Assembly: GCF_051535215.1 (NCBI RefSeq)
Contig: NZ_JBPPLY010000002.1
Span: forward strand, 248,001 to 312,000
Reading direction: 5' to 3'
DNA from: Nitrobacter sp051535215
Lineage (GTDB): Bacteria; Pseudomonadota; Alphaproteobacteria; Rhizobiales; Xanthobacteraceae
Length of the DNA stretch: 64,000 bases
Of the stretch, positions 35,930 through 44,218 are shown piece after piece. Positions within the stretch are counted from its first letter, which is position 1. Each line of letters begins with the position of its first letter. The notes below the pieces were generated by a model. That model was not told the DNA's origin and made no database searches. It saw only the letters and a list, made by a program, of their open reading frames with translations. Made by a program: the position numbers and the translations under genes.

Positions 35930-36050
35930 AGCATTTTCGAGCGAAGCATGGCCTTGCTTGACCCATGTATTGGATACCGGTTCGCGTCAGGAGAACGTGC
36001 CAAAACACGATGATAGAGCCTCGCTTCTGTTTCATCAGAATCGAAAAGGC
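35929..36050 (+). repeat. Dispersed intergenic element, plus orientation
   Basis: This copy has AGCATTTTCGAGCGAAGCATG, then CCGGTTCGCGTCAGGAGAACG, AGAGCCTCGCTTCTG and TCAGAATCG. It belongs to the family at 12859-12959, 18374-18491 and 6998-7053 and fills the spacer between the converging crtB unit and crtC. Confidence 0.72.
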
Positions 36051-36061
36051 GCTGTCCACCG

Positions 36062-36985
36062 CTATCGGCGCGGCATACGGAACGGCAGCATCGCCTGCAC
36101 GATCGGCATCCGGAAACGATCGAGCGAAAGGCTCTCATGCACGATCTCGGCACTTTCGCCGAAGAGTTTTGCCGATAATTGCGAGCGTGCGTAGAATGGC
36201 GCATCCTCAAGTGTGCGCTTTACCGTGACAAGTTGCTCCGCGTCGGCTCGCGCCGTTCGCGCAAGGCGCCAGCCGGTCGAATCCAGTCTGGCTCGCGGCA
36301 ACGGCTCCAGATGCTCCACTGTACCCTTTTGGTCGAACCGCATGGCAAGGCTGCTTGCGTCCTGATTGCGCGCCATCATGTCGTACGAGACGATCGTCCC
36401 CTTTCCGGTATCTGCGCGCGACCACTCCCAGCCGATGAAGTCGTGCTCGAGCGGCGCTTCTCCGTAGTTCATGTCGAAATAGCCTTCCCCGAGCCAGCGT
36501 GTCGAGGGACGACGGAAGTCGACCTCAACTTGCGAACAGGGAGCGATCGGGTGCCAGCGATGGCGTCCTGCAGCATCGAGCGTGAAAGCGTTCCCGGTCA
36601 ATGCGGAGGGATAGACGCGTACGACACCCTGAAGACGATGTGGAAACGGGACGGCCACCTCGTCGATCGTGAATGTCAACGCCTCACCATTCCAGTCGAC
36701 GCGGCTCGGGCCGATGACGAATTCGTTTTTGCTGCGCTGTATCGCAGCGCGGCCGCGCTCTGTCATGGCCCAGTGCTTGCGCTGTTGGCCATAGATCGCG
36801 ACGTTCAACGCGCAATGATTGAGTGGGTCGCCGCGGCCGAAACGCCGTGCAAGCGCGTAATAAGGCGAGAAGACGCTGCCGACGAAGGCGATGAGCGTGA
36901 TGCCCTGTTTGCCATCGTCGCTCAGCGCGTCGACATACCACCACGCGTAGCCGTTTTTTGGAACGACCCGGTCGAAGCCAGGTCC
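36062..36985 (-). CDS. crtC: Hydroxyneurosporene synthase / carotenoid 1,2-hydratase (start unresolved)
   Basis: CrtC hydrates the 1,2-double bond of lycopene-type carotenoids in the spirilloxanthin pathway. The conserved N-terminal motif GFDRVVPKNGYAWWYVDALSD and later FVGSVFSPYYA and FDMNYGEAPLEHDFIGW identify it (about 307 residues from the conserved start). Oddly, no ATG, GTG or TTG lies in frame just upstream: the nearest is ATG 37270, about 95 codons earlier, which would translate crtD out of frame. The coordinate given is the edge of conservation, not a start codon. It overlaps the crtD end by at least 64 bases in the -1 frame. A sequencing indel, a rare start codon or frameshifting from crtD could explain it. 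Confidence 0.85.
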   Translation of the reverse strand, partial: GPGFDRVVPKNGYAWWYVDALSDDGKQGITLIAFVGSVFSPYYALARRFGRGDPLNHCALNVAIYGQQRKHWAMTERGRAAIQRSKNEFVIGPSRVDWNGEALTFTIDEVAVPFPHRLQGVVRVYPSALTGNAFTLDAAGRHRWHPIAPCSQVEVDFRRPSTRWLGEGYFDMNYGEAPLEHDFIGWEWSRADTGKGTIVSYDMMARNQDASSLAMRFDQKGTVEHLEPLPRARLDSTGWRLARTARADAEQLVTVKRTLEDAPFYARSQLSAKLFGESAEIVHESLSLDRFRMPIVQAMLPFRMPRR

Positions 36986-38451
36986 GCGATCAGGCTCGTT
37001 GCCGCCATCCGTCCCGACAGCGCCGCCATCGGCACTCCCGGTCCCGGATGAGCGCTCCCCCCCGCCAGATACAGTCCGGGCAGTTTCGTTTTTGCTCCCG
37101 GCCGCTGGAATGACGCCAGCCAGCCGTGAGAGCTTCGGCCATACAATGCGCCGCCCGTTCCCGGAAACAACCGATTGAAGTCGGTCGGCGTCGTGACCTC
37201 CGTCAATTCCGGTGTTGGATTGATGGTGAGGCCGCACCGTTCCAGCATTCCGAAGGTCCGTTTCGCGCATTGGCTGATCTCCGCTGGTTCGAATCGATGC
37301 CGGTCGCCGACTGCCGGCGCATTGGCGAGAATGAACAACCGCTCCGGCGAGGATTCTGCTGACGGCTCGTCGTTGCGATCCTGCGCGCAGACATAGACGG
37401 TCGGCTCGCCCGGTAACTGACGGCGACCGACGATGCTGTCGAACTCGGCGCGATAGTCGCGGGAAAAGAACACGGAATGACGAAGCAGCGGAAATCCGGT
37501 CGGAGCGGCGACGCAGCTCCATGTCATGGCTGACAGCGACCGCGCCTTGTCGGGAATGGCCGCCACCGTTCGTGCCGCGTCAGGGCCGAACAGGCCCTGC
37601 GCGAGTGCTGCCACGTCGGCGGTTACGATAACATTGCCGGCCTCGATGTGCTCGCCGTTGGCGAGCAGGACGCCCGACGCACGACCGGATTCGACGACGA
37701 CGTTTGATACACCCGTGCCGTAGCGGAATTGCACGCCGCGGCTCGCGGCCATTTCGGACATGGCTGAGGCGATCCGATGCATGCCGCCATCCACCAGCCA
37801 GACGCCCGCGCTCTCGACATGCGCGACCAGCATCAGCGTCGCCGGCGCGTCGAATGGTGACGAGCCACAATAGGTGGCGTAGCGGCCGAACAATTGCTGG
37901 AGGCGGGGATCCCTGAAATATCCGCCGAGCGCCTTCCAAAGCGTCTGGAATGGCCTGATCGACATCAGATCGCGAACGCCGGAGCTACGCAGCAGCGATG
38001 TCATGCTCGGTGCAGGTGCAGAGATGAAGGGCACCTTGAGGATGTCGAAGATCTTCTTCGCATCCGCGCTGAAGGCCTTGAAGCCCGCGACCTCCGACTG
38101 ACCTGCGAAGCGGCCGATGGCGTCCGCTGAACGCTCTTCATCGGAGAACAGATCAAGCTGGCTGCCATCGGTCCAGGCGTGGCGGGCGAGAACGCTCAAT
38201 GGACGAAGCGTGATGTGATCGTCGAGTTGCTCCCCGAGCAAGTCGAACAATTCGTCGAACACCCAGCGCATGGTGAGGACGGTCGGGCCGCAGTCAACTC
38301 GCCAGTCGCCCAGGACGGCCTCACGCATCTTGCCGCCGGGCTGAACGGCGCGTTCGACCACAGTGACCTCAACACCCCGGGCCACCAAGGCCAGCGCGGC
38401 GCTCAGTCCCGCAATTCCGGCTCCGATGACGACCACCCGTTGATTGCTCAT
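36922..38451 (-). CDS. crtD: Methoxyneurosporene / hydroxyneurosporene desaturase
   Basis: A 509-residue FAD-dependent carotenoid 3,4-desaturase that acts after CrtC in spirilloxanthin synthesis. It has VVVIGAGIAGLSAALALVARG (about 5-25), GGKMREAVL, and the C-terminal LYLAGGSAHPGPGVPMAALSGR typical of CrtD. ATG 38451 is the start. It is transcribed divergently from crtE, sharing a region with PpsR-type sites, and overlaps crtC at its 3' end. Confidence 0.93.
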   Translation of the reverse strand: MSNQRVVVIGAGIAGLSAALALVARGVEVTVVERAVQPGGKMREAVLGDWRVDCGPTVLTMRWVFDELFDLLGEQLDDHITLRPLSVLARHAWTDGSQLDLFSDEERSADAIGRFAGQSEVAGFKAFSADAKKIFDILKVPFISAPAPSMTSLLRSSGVRDLMSIRPFQTLWKALGGYFRDPRLQQLFGRYATYCGSSPFDAPATLMLVAHVESAGVWLVDGGMHRIASAMSEMAASRGVQFRYGTGVSNVVVESGRASGVLLANGEHIEAGNVIVTADVAALAQGLFGPDAARTVAAIPDKARSLSAMTWSCVAAPTGFPLLRHSVFFSRDYRAEFDSIVGRRQLPGEPTVYVCAQDRNDEPSAESSPERLFILANAPAVGDRHRFEPAEISQCAKRTFGMLERCGLTINPTPELTEVTTPTDFNRLFPGTGGALYGRSSHGWLASFQRPGAKTKLPGLYLAGGSAHPGPGVPMAALSGRMAATSLIADLASTGSFQKTATRGGMSTR

Positions 38452-38503
38452 GACGTGTCTCAGAACAAACCGCTTGCTGTTCGGGAATATCCGTCTATTA
38501 TGC

Positions 38504-38534
38504 TTTACATGTCAAACGTCAATTATAGTTGACA
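38504..38534. promoter_or_regulatory. Divergent crtD/crtE regulatory region with PpsR-type site
   Basis: CGT-N12-ACA at 38517-38534 includes the inverted repeat GTCAA-TTATA-GTTGAC, and a further TGTCAAAC half begins at 38510. TTTACA (38504-38509) and TTGACA (38529-38534) could serve as -35 elements. The site lies 34 bases before the crtE ATG and 66 bases from the crtD ATG, so one operator may control both directions. Confidence 0.6.
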
Positions 38535-38567
38535 CGGCGAGGCGGCCCACAAACACGGAGGCAGGCC

Positions 38568-39437
38568 ATGGATGTCGCGACGCGGATCGAGAATTCTCTT
38601 AATCAGGCGGTCGGATTAGCCGGGCAGGCGCGATGTCCACCTCGACTTGCGGCAGCGATGCGCGCCGCTGTGTTTCCGAGAGGAGCGCGGGTCCGGCCCC
38701 GGTTGTGCCATGCTGTTGCGAGCGCCTGCGGAGACGACGAGCCCGAGGCGACCGCGGCTGCGGGCGCGGCCATCGAGCTTCTGCATTGTGCTTCGCTGGT
38801 GCATGACGATCTGCCCTGCTTCGATGACGCCGCGATCCGGCGCGGGCGCCCATCGATCCATGCCGCGTTCGGCGAGCCGCTGGCGGTTCTCGTAGGTGAC
38901 GCGCTGATCGTCCTCGCTTTTCAGACCATGGCGCGTGCCGCATGTTCGCCACAACGAATCACGCGCCTGATCGCAACGGTCGGCGCGGCGGTCGGCGTGC
39001 CGCATGGCATCGTCGCGGGCCAGGCCTGGGAGTGTGAATCGGAAGTCGATCTGTCGCACTACCATCGTTCGAAGACCGGCGCGTTGTTTGCCGCGGCCAC
39101 GGTCTGTGGGGCTGCCGCTGCGGGCGAAGAGAATCCGGAAGCCTGGCGCAGCCTCGGCGAAAAGATTGGAGAGGCCTATCAGGTCGCCGACGACATCAGG
39201 GATGCGGCAAGCGACGAGGAGGAGGCCGGTAAGCCGATCGGCCAGGATGTCGCGCTCGGCCGTCCGAGCGCCGTCATTCGCTACGGGCTCACGGGTGCGA
39301 TCTCCTATCTTCACGAACTCGTCGCCGATGGCATCCGCACGATGCCGCCCTGCGCCAACGCCCATGAACTGAAGGCATTGATGGAGCAGGAGGCGAAGCG
39401 TCTGGTGCCGAAGCGTCTGGCGCAATTCGCCGCATAG
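38568..39437 (+). CDS. crtE: Geranylgeranyl diphosphate synthase
   Basis: A 289-residue prenyltransferase that makes GGPP for carotenoids and the bacteriochlorophyll tail. The first Asp-rich motif VHDDLPCFDDA and the second VADDIRDAA are intact. The ATG at 38568 has ACGGAGGC about 7 bases upstream; the upstream frame TTG at 38529 overlaps the operator and is rejected. It is the first gene of the long crtEF-bchCXYZ run. Confidence 0.95.
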   Translation: MDVATRIENSLNQAVGLAGQARCPPRLAAAMRAAVFPRGARVRPRLCHAVASACGDDEPEATAAAGAAIELLHCASLVHDDLPCFDDAAIRRGRPSIHAAFGEPLAVLVGDALIVLAFQTMARAACSPQRITRLIATVGAAVGVPHGIVAGQAWECESEVDLSHYHRSKTGALFAAATVCGAAAAGEENPEAWRSLGEKIGEAYQVADDIRDAASDEEEAGKPIGQDVALGRPSAVIRYGLTGAISYLHELVADGIRTMPPCANAHELKALMEQEAKRLVPKRLAQFAA

Positions 39438-39454
39438 CAATTGCGAGGCCAGCC

Positions 39455-40591
39455 ATGGCCGTCAGCGACGGAATCGAATCGAGCCGTCTCCTCGGCCAGG
39501 GCTGGCGGGGGTTTCGCGATTTCTTGCTGTGCAGCAGGCGTTTTCAGCGTTTTGCTACGGCCTTTCCCTTGACGCGGCCGATCGCGCGGCGCCATGCGGC
39601 TGCGTTGTTCGACCTTTGCGCGGGCTTTGTCTATTCGCAGGTTCTGGTTGCCTGTGTTCGCGTGAATCTGTTCGCGCAGCTGCGGGACGGACCGTTGCCG
39701 GCCGCGACGTTGGCGGCGCAGGCGTCTATGCCCATCGAGGCCATGACGACGTTGCTCGAAGCAGCCACCTCGCTCCGATTGCTGGAACGGCGCGGACGCG
39801 AACGCTACGGTCTCGGCCCGCTCGGTGCGGCGATGCTGGGCAACCCCGGCATTGCTGCCATGGTCGAGCATCATGCCGCACTTTATGCCGATCTGGCTGA
39901 TCCGGTTGCGCTGCTGCGCGACGAGCCGGGCGAGCGCAGGCTTGCGCGCTATTGGCCTTATGCTCGCCAGACGTCACCTTCCGCTCTGACCCGCGAAGTG
40001 GTCTCGCCTTACACCGCGCTAATGTCCGCCACTCAGCCTATGGTCGCGGAGGCCGTGCTTGACGCCTATTCCTTCGCTCGACACCGCTGTCTTCTCGATG
40101 TCGGTGGTGGTGACGGCAGTTTCCTGATTGCGACCGGACAACAGGCTCCCGCGCTGGATTTGAAATTGTTCGACCTTCCTGGAGTCGCTGCGATCGCGCG
40201 CGAGCGATTTGCAGCAGCTGCGCTTGACCATCGCGCATCGGTCATGGAGGGGAGTTTTCTCACCGATCCTCTGCCGGCGGGCGCCGATGTTATTTCTCTG
40301 ATCCGTGTCGTGCACGATCACGACGACGACGCGGTGCTGCAATTGTTTGCGCGCGTGCGCGAGGCATTGCCCCGGGATGGCGTGCTGGTGATCGGCGAGC
40401 CGATGTCCGAGTTATCGGGCGTCGATCCGGTCGGCGCTTATTTTGTCTTCTACCTGCGCGCCATGGGCAGCGGCCGCCCGCGTAGCGTTGTGGCACTGCG
40501 AAATATGTTGAAGCAATCCGGATTCTCTGACGTCCGCCAACGCGCTACGCGGATTCCGATGATTGCAAAGGTCCTCGTGGCGCGCGTCTGA
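39455..40591 (+). CDS. crtF: Hydroxyneurosporene O-methyltransferase
   Basis: A 378-residue SAM-dependent O-methyltransferase of the CrtF family that methylates the 1-hydroxy group in spirilloxanthin synthesis. An N-terminal dimerisation/winged-helix part (about 20-180) is followed by the SAM-binding LLDVGGGDGSFLIATG and the late IRVVHDHDDDAVLQLF. ATG 39455 follows the crtE stop by 17 bases. The PpsR-type bchC promoter begins a few bases after its stop. Confidence 0.93.
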   Translation: MAVSDGIESSRLLGQGWRGFRDFLLCSRRFQRFATAFPLTRPIARRHAAALFDLCAGFVYSQVLVACVRVNLFAQLRDGPLPAATLAAQASMPIEAMTTLLEAATSLRLLERRGRERYGLGPLGAAMLGNPGIAAMVEHHAALYADLADPVALLRDEPGERRLARYWPYARQTSPSALTREVVSPYTALMSATQPMVAEAVLDAYSFARHRCLLDVGGGDGSFLIATGQQAPALDLKLFDLPGVAAIARERFAAAALDHRASVMEGSFLTDPLPAGADVISLIRVVHDHDDDAVLQLFARVREALPRDGVLVIGEPMSELSGVDPVGAYFVFYLRAMGSGRPRSVVALRNMLKQSGFSDVRQRATRIPMIAKVLVARV

Positions 40592-40597
40592 CGAAAT

Positions 40598-40637
40598 TGT
40601 AAATATCAGTTGACACATACAACAGTAAGGTTATCAT
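40598..40637 (+). promoter_or_regulatory. bchC promoter with exact PpsR operator
   Basis: TGT-N12-ACA at 40598-40615 exactly fits the PpsR/CrtJ consensus. Its right half includes TTGACA at 40610-40615 as a -35 element, and TATCAT at 40632-40637 is a -10 candidate with 16-base spacing. The operator therefore overlaps the -35, an arrangement that fits repression. The bchC ATG is at 40676. Confidence 0.75.
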
Positions 40638-40675
40638 GACACTTAGACGAGAAGTCCGCCGGGGGAATTAGCCAG

Positions 40676-41614
40676 ATGCATACGTTGGCCGTCGTGCTGG
40701 AAACTCCAAAGCAACTCGCGCTGAAGCGGCTTCCTTTGGCTGAAGTCTCTGGCGGCGATCTCGCTGTCGACATCGAATGGACCGCGATCAGCACCGGTAC
40801 GGAGCGATTGCTGTTCGAAGGGCGAATGCCGGTTTTCCCCGGCATGGGCTATCCACTGGTGCCGGGCTATGAAGCGGTCGGGCGCATCCGATCTTGCGAC
40901 GCCGATTCAGGTTTCCGTAAAGGCGAACGCGTGTTCGTGCCGGGCGCGGCGGGCTGCTTCGGCGAGGTGCGCAGCCTGTTCGGCGCGGCTGCGTCGCATC
41001 TCGTTGTGCCGGCGAGGCGCGCAGTCTCCTTCGATGAATCGCTAGGCGAGCACGGTACGCTGCTCGCGCTTGCCGCTACGGCCTATCACGCGTTGCGCGG
41101 CGACCCGAAGCCCGATTGCATTGTCGGGCATGGCGTGCTCGGGCGACTCATCGCGCGCTTGACCATGGCGCTTGGCGGCGCGCCGCCGGTCGTATGGGAG
41201 CGTGACGCCGATCGCGCCATGGGTGCAATTGGCTACGAAGTCATCGATCCCGCTGCCAATACGCGGCGCGACTATCGCGTCATCTGCGATGTCAGCGGCG
41301 ATGCCTCGCTGCTCGACGATTTGATCGCTCATCTTGCGCCCGGAGGCGAGATCGTTCTCGCCGGCTTCTACAGCATGCCGCTCAGCTTCGTGTTTCCACC
41401 GGCGTTCATGCGCGAGGCGCGCATCCGCGTCTCCGCCGAATGGCGCCAGGACGATCTCGTTGCCGTGCGCGACCTGGTCGATCGCGGGAAGCTGTCGCTC
41501 GACGGGCTGATCAGTCATCGCGCGGACGCCCCGGAGGCGACCGAAGCATACCGGACCGCATTCGACGATCCTTCTTGTCTGAAAATGGTCCTCGATTGGA
41601 GAGCATACGCATGA
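40676..41614 (+). CDS. bchC: Bacteriochlorophyllide 3-hydroxyethyl dehydrogenase
   Basis: A 312-residue medium-chain dehydrogenase-like enzyme that oxidises the 3-hydroxyethyl group to acetyl in bacteriochlorophyllide a synthesis. It has the N-terminal GTERLLFEGRMP and MGYPLVPGYEAVGRI regions and a cofactor segment around DCIVGHGVLGRLIARL typical of BchC. ATG 40676. The stop overlaps bchX by 4 bases (ATGA). Confidence 0.95.
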   Translation: MHTLAVVLETPKQLALKRLPLAEVSGGDLAVDIEWTAISTGTERLLFEGRMPVFPGMGYPLVPGYEAVGRIRSCDADSGFRKGERVFVPGAAGCFGEVRSLFGAAASHLVVPARRAVSFDESLGEHGTLLALAATAYHALRGDPKPDCIVGHGVLGRLIARLTMALGGAPPVVWERDADRAMGAIGYEVIDPAANTRRDYRVICDVSGDASLLDDLIAHLAPGGEIVLAGFYSMPLSFVFPPAFMREARIRVSAEWRQDDLVAVRDLVDRGKLSLDGLISHRADAPEATEAYRTAFDDPSCLKMVLDWRAYA

Positions 41615-42609
41615 ACGTTCATTCGAAGCTCAGCGCCATGACGGAGAATTTGCGTGCGGAAGCCGCGGTAGAGCCGGATGCGCCAGCCACCACGCCGCCG
41701 ACCAAAAAGACTCAGATCATCGCGATCTACGGCAAGGGCGGTATCGGCAAGAGCTTCACGCTCGCCAACCTGTCCTACATGATGGCGCAGCTGGGCAAGA
41801 AAGTGCTCCTGATCGGGTGCGACCCCAAGAGCGACACCACATCGTTGCTGTTCGGGGGCCGTGCCTGCCCGACCATTCTCGAAACCTCGTCAAAGAAGAA
41901 GCTTGCAGGCGACGAAGTCAGCATCGGCGACGTCTGCTTCAAGCGCGACGGCGTTTTCGCGATGGAATTGGGAGGACCGGAAGTCGGCCGCGGCTGCGGT
42001 GGACGCGGAATCATCCACGGCTTCGAACTGATCGAGAAGCTCGGCTTCCATGACTGGGGCTTCGACTACGTGCTGCTCGATTTCCTGGGCGACGTCGTCT
42101 GCGGCGGCTTCGGCCTGCCGATCGCGCGCGACATGTGCCAGAAGGTGATTATCGTCGGTTCCAACGACTTGCAGTCGCTCTACGTCGCCAACAACGTCTG
42201 CTCGGCGGTCGAGTATTTCCGCAAGCTTGGCGGCAATGTCGGCGTCGCGGGAATCGTCGTCAACAAGGATGACGGCACCGGCGAGGCGGCCGCTTTCGCG
42301 CAAGCGGCGGGCATTCCCGTGCTCTCGTCTATACCGGCGGACGACGATATCCGCCGCAAGAGCGCCAGCTATCAGATCATCGGCAGGCCCGGCACGCCAT
42401 GGGCGCCGCTGTTCGAGGAGCTTGCGGCGCGTGTCGCGGACGCGCCGCCGCAACAGCCTCGCACGCTGACCCATGACGGATTGCTGAGCCTGTTCAAGAG
42501 TTCGGATGTCGGACGCGACGTCGTGCTGGAGCAGGCGACGATCGAGGACATGTGCGGTCCGCAGGTCAAGGCGAAACCCTCGCTCGAAGTGATTTACGAC
42601 AACGTATGA
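41611..42609 (+). CDS. bchX: Chlorophyllide a reductase iron-sulfur ATPase
   Basis: A 332-residue NifH-like homodimer that feeds electrons to BchY/BchZ to reduce ring B. It has the P-loop YGKGGIGKSFT, the switch GCDPKSDTT, and the two cluster-ligating Cys in GRGCGGRG and DVVCGGFG, intact. The ATG at 41611 is used; a longer reading frame to 41440 is a by-product of bchC. It is coupled to bchC and followed by bchY after 13 bases. Confidence 0.96.
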   Translation: MNVHSKLSAMTENLRAEAAVEPDAPATTPPTKKTQIIAIYGKGGIGKSFTLANLSYMMAQLGKKVLLIGCDPKSDTTSLLFGGRACPTILETSSKKKLAGDEVSIGDVCFKRDGVFAMELGGPEVGRGCGGRGIIHGFELIEKLGFHDWGFDYVLLDFLGDVVCGGFGLPIARDMCQKVIIVGSNDLQSLYVANNVCSAVEYFRKLGGNVGVAGIVVNKDDGTGEAAAFAQAAGIPVLSSIPADDDIRRKSASYQIIGRPGTPWAPLFEELAARVADAPPQQPRTLTHDGLLSLFKSSDVGRDVVLEQATIEDMCGPQVKAKPSLEVIYDNV

Positions 42610-42622
42610 CGGACGTGACGCA

Positions 42623-44218
42623 ATGAGCGAAGCACTTCGCCACGACAGGACGACGAGTGAGAGCGGCATTCATGTCGCGGCTCCGGGGTTTGAGCCTGCG
42701 CTTGAGTCTGAGGCGGCCGTCGGCTCCGCGCCGGCGCCCGGCGGCGGATTGAGCTGTCACGCCGGCAAGGACGAGTTGAAGAAAGCCGCCGAAGCGGCCG
42801 GCAAGAGCGAGACCCTTGCACGTTACGCCGCCGACTATCCGGTAGGGCCGCACGACCAGCCGCAAAGCATGTGTCCGGCGTTCGGCTCGCTCCGCGTAGG
42901 GCTGCGGATGCGCCGGACGGCGACGGTCCTGTCGGGCTCGGCCTGCTGCGTCTACGGATTGACGTTCACCTCCCACTTCTATGGCGCGCGTCGCAGCGTC
43001 GGCTATGTGCCGTTCAACTCCGAGACGCTGGTGACGGGAAAACTGTTCGAAGACATTCGCGACGCAGTCTTCAAGCTTGCGGATCCCGCGCAATTCGATG
43101 CGGTCGTGGTCATCAATCTATGTGTGCCGACCGCCTCCGGCGTGCCGCTGCAAATCCTGCCGAAGGAAATCAACGGCGTTCGCGTCATCGGCATCGACGT
43201 GCCCGGCTTCGGTGTTCCGACTCATGCCGAAGCCAAGGACGTGCTGGCAGCTGCGATGCTGAACTACGCACGGCACGAAGCCGAGGAGGGGCCGGTCCAG
43301 GCGCCGCGCGCGCCGCAATCCGGCAAGCCGACCGTGACCTTGCTCGGCGAGATGTTCCCCGCCGATCCCGTTGGCATCGGCATGCTGCTGGCCCCGATGG
43401 GACTGGCCGCCGGTCCGGCCGTCCCGACGCGGGAATGGCGCGAACTCTATGGCGCGCTGGACTGCGCCGCGGTGGCCGCGATCCATCCGTTCTACAAGGC
43501 TTCGATCCGAGAATTCGAAGCCGCGGGTCGCGCCGTCGTCGGCTCCGCACCCGTCGGTTGCGACGGCACCGCCGCGTGGCTCGATGCGGTCGGATCCGCA
43601 TGCGGAGTGGCGCGGAGCGCCATCGACGCAGCGAAGAATGCCGCGCTTCCCGCTATCACCGCCGCGCTCGCGGCCCAGACGATCCGCGGCCGCATCACGT
43701 TGTCCGGGTATGAGGGATCGGAGCTTCTGGTCGGCCGGCTTCTGGTCGAAAGCGGCGCGGACCTGCGTTACGTCGGCACTGCCTGCCCGCGCACCCCGTG
43801 GTCGGATGTCGACCGTGAATGGCTCGAAGCCAAGGGCGTGCGCGTGCAATACCGCGCCTCGCTCGAGCAGGATCTCGCCGCGATGGAGGAGTTCGCTCCC
43901 GATCTCGCCATTGGTACCACGCCGGTCGTGCAGAAGGCGAAAGCCAAAGCCATCCCCGCGCTCTACTTCACCAACCTGATTTCGGCCCGCCCGCTGTTCG
44001 GCGCTGCCGGCGCGGGCTCGCTCGCCCAGGTCGTCAATGCCGCGATCGCCGGCAAAGCCCGCTTCGACACCATGCGCGAATTCTTCGAGGGCGTGGGCGA
44101 GGGCGACAAAGCCGGGATATGGCAGGACACGCCGACGTTGCGGCCCGAATACCGCGAGAAATTCCGCAAGGCCGCGCTGGCGCAAGCCAAGAAGCGCAAG
44201 TCCGAGGAGATGATCTGA
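42623..44218 (+). CDS. bchY: Chlorophyllide a reductase subunit Y
   Basis: A 531-residue NifD-like subunit of chlorophyllide a reductase. Cysteine positions (QSMCPAFGSL, then SACCVYGL) and the GYEGSELLVGRLLVESGADL segment suit BchY. ATG 42623 follows a short spacer. Its stop TGA shares the A-TG of bchZ (TGATG), indicating coupling. Confidence 0.95.
   Translation: MSEALRHDRTTSESGIHVAAPGFEPALESEAAVGSAPAPGGGLSCHAGKDELKKAAEAAGKSETLARYAADYPVGPHDQPQSMCPAFGSLRVGLRMRRTATVLSGSACCVYGLTFTSHFYGARRSVGYVPFNSETLVTGKLFEDIRDAVFKLADPAQFDAVVVINLCVPTASGVPLQILPKEINGVRVIGIDVPGFGVPTHAEAKDVLAAAMLNYARHEAEEGPVQAPRAPQSGKPTVTLLGEMFPADPVGIGMLLAPMGLAAGPAVPTREWRELYGALDCAAVAAIHPFYKASIREFEAAGRAVVGSAPVGCDGTAAWLDAVGSACGVARSAIDAAKNAALPAITAALAAQTIRGRITLSGYEGSELLVGRLLVESGADLRYVGTACPRTPWSDVDREWLEAKGVRVQYRASLEQDLAAMEEFAPDLAIGTTPVVQKAKAKAIPALYFTNLISARPLFGAAGAGSLAQVVNAAIAGKARFDTMREFFEGVGEGDKAGIWQDTPTLRPEYREKFRKAALAQAKKRKSEEMI

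Noticed and set aside
36986..37522. Upstream extension of the crtC frame to 37522 (486 residues)
   Set aside because: The extra part is the out-of-frame complement of crtD codons, Arg/Ser/Gly-rich, with no likeness to CrtC; it only shows that the frame is open.
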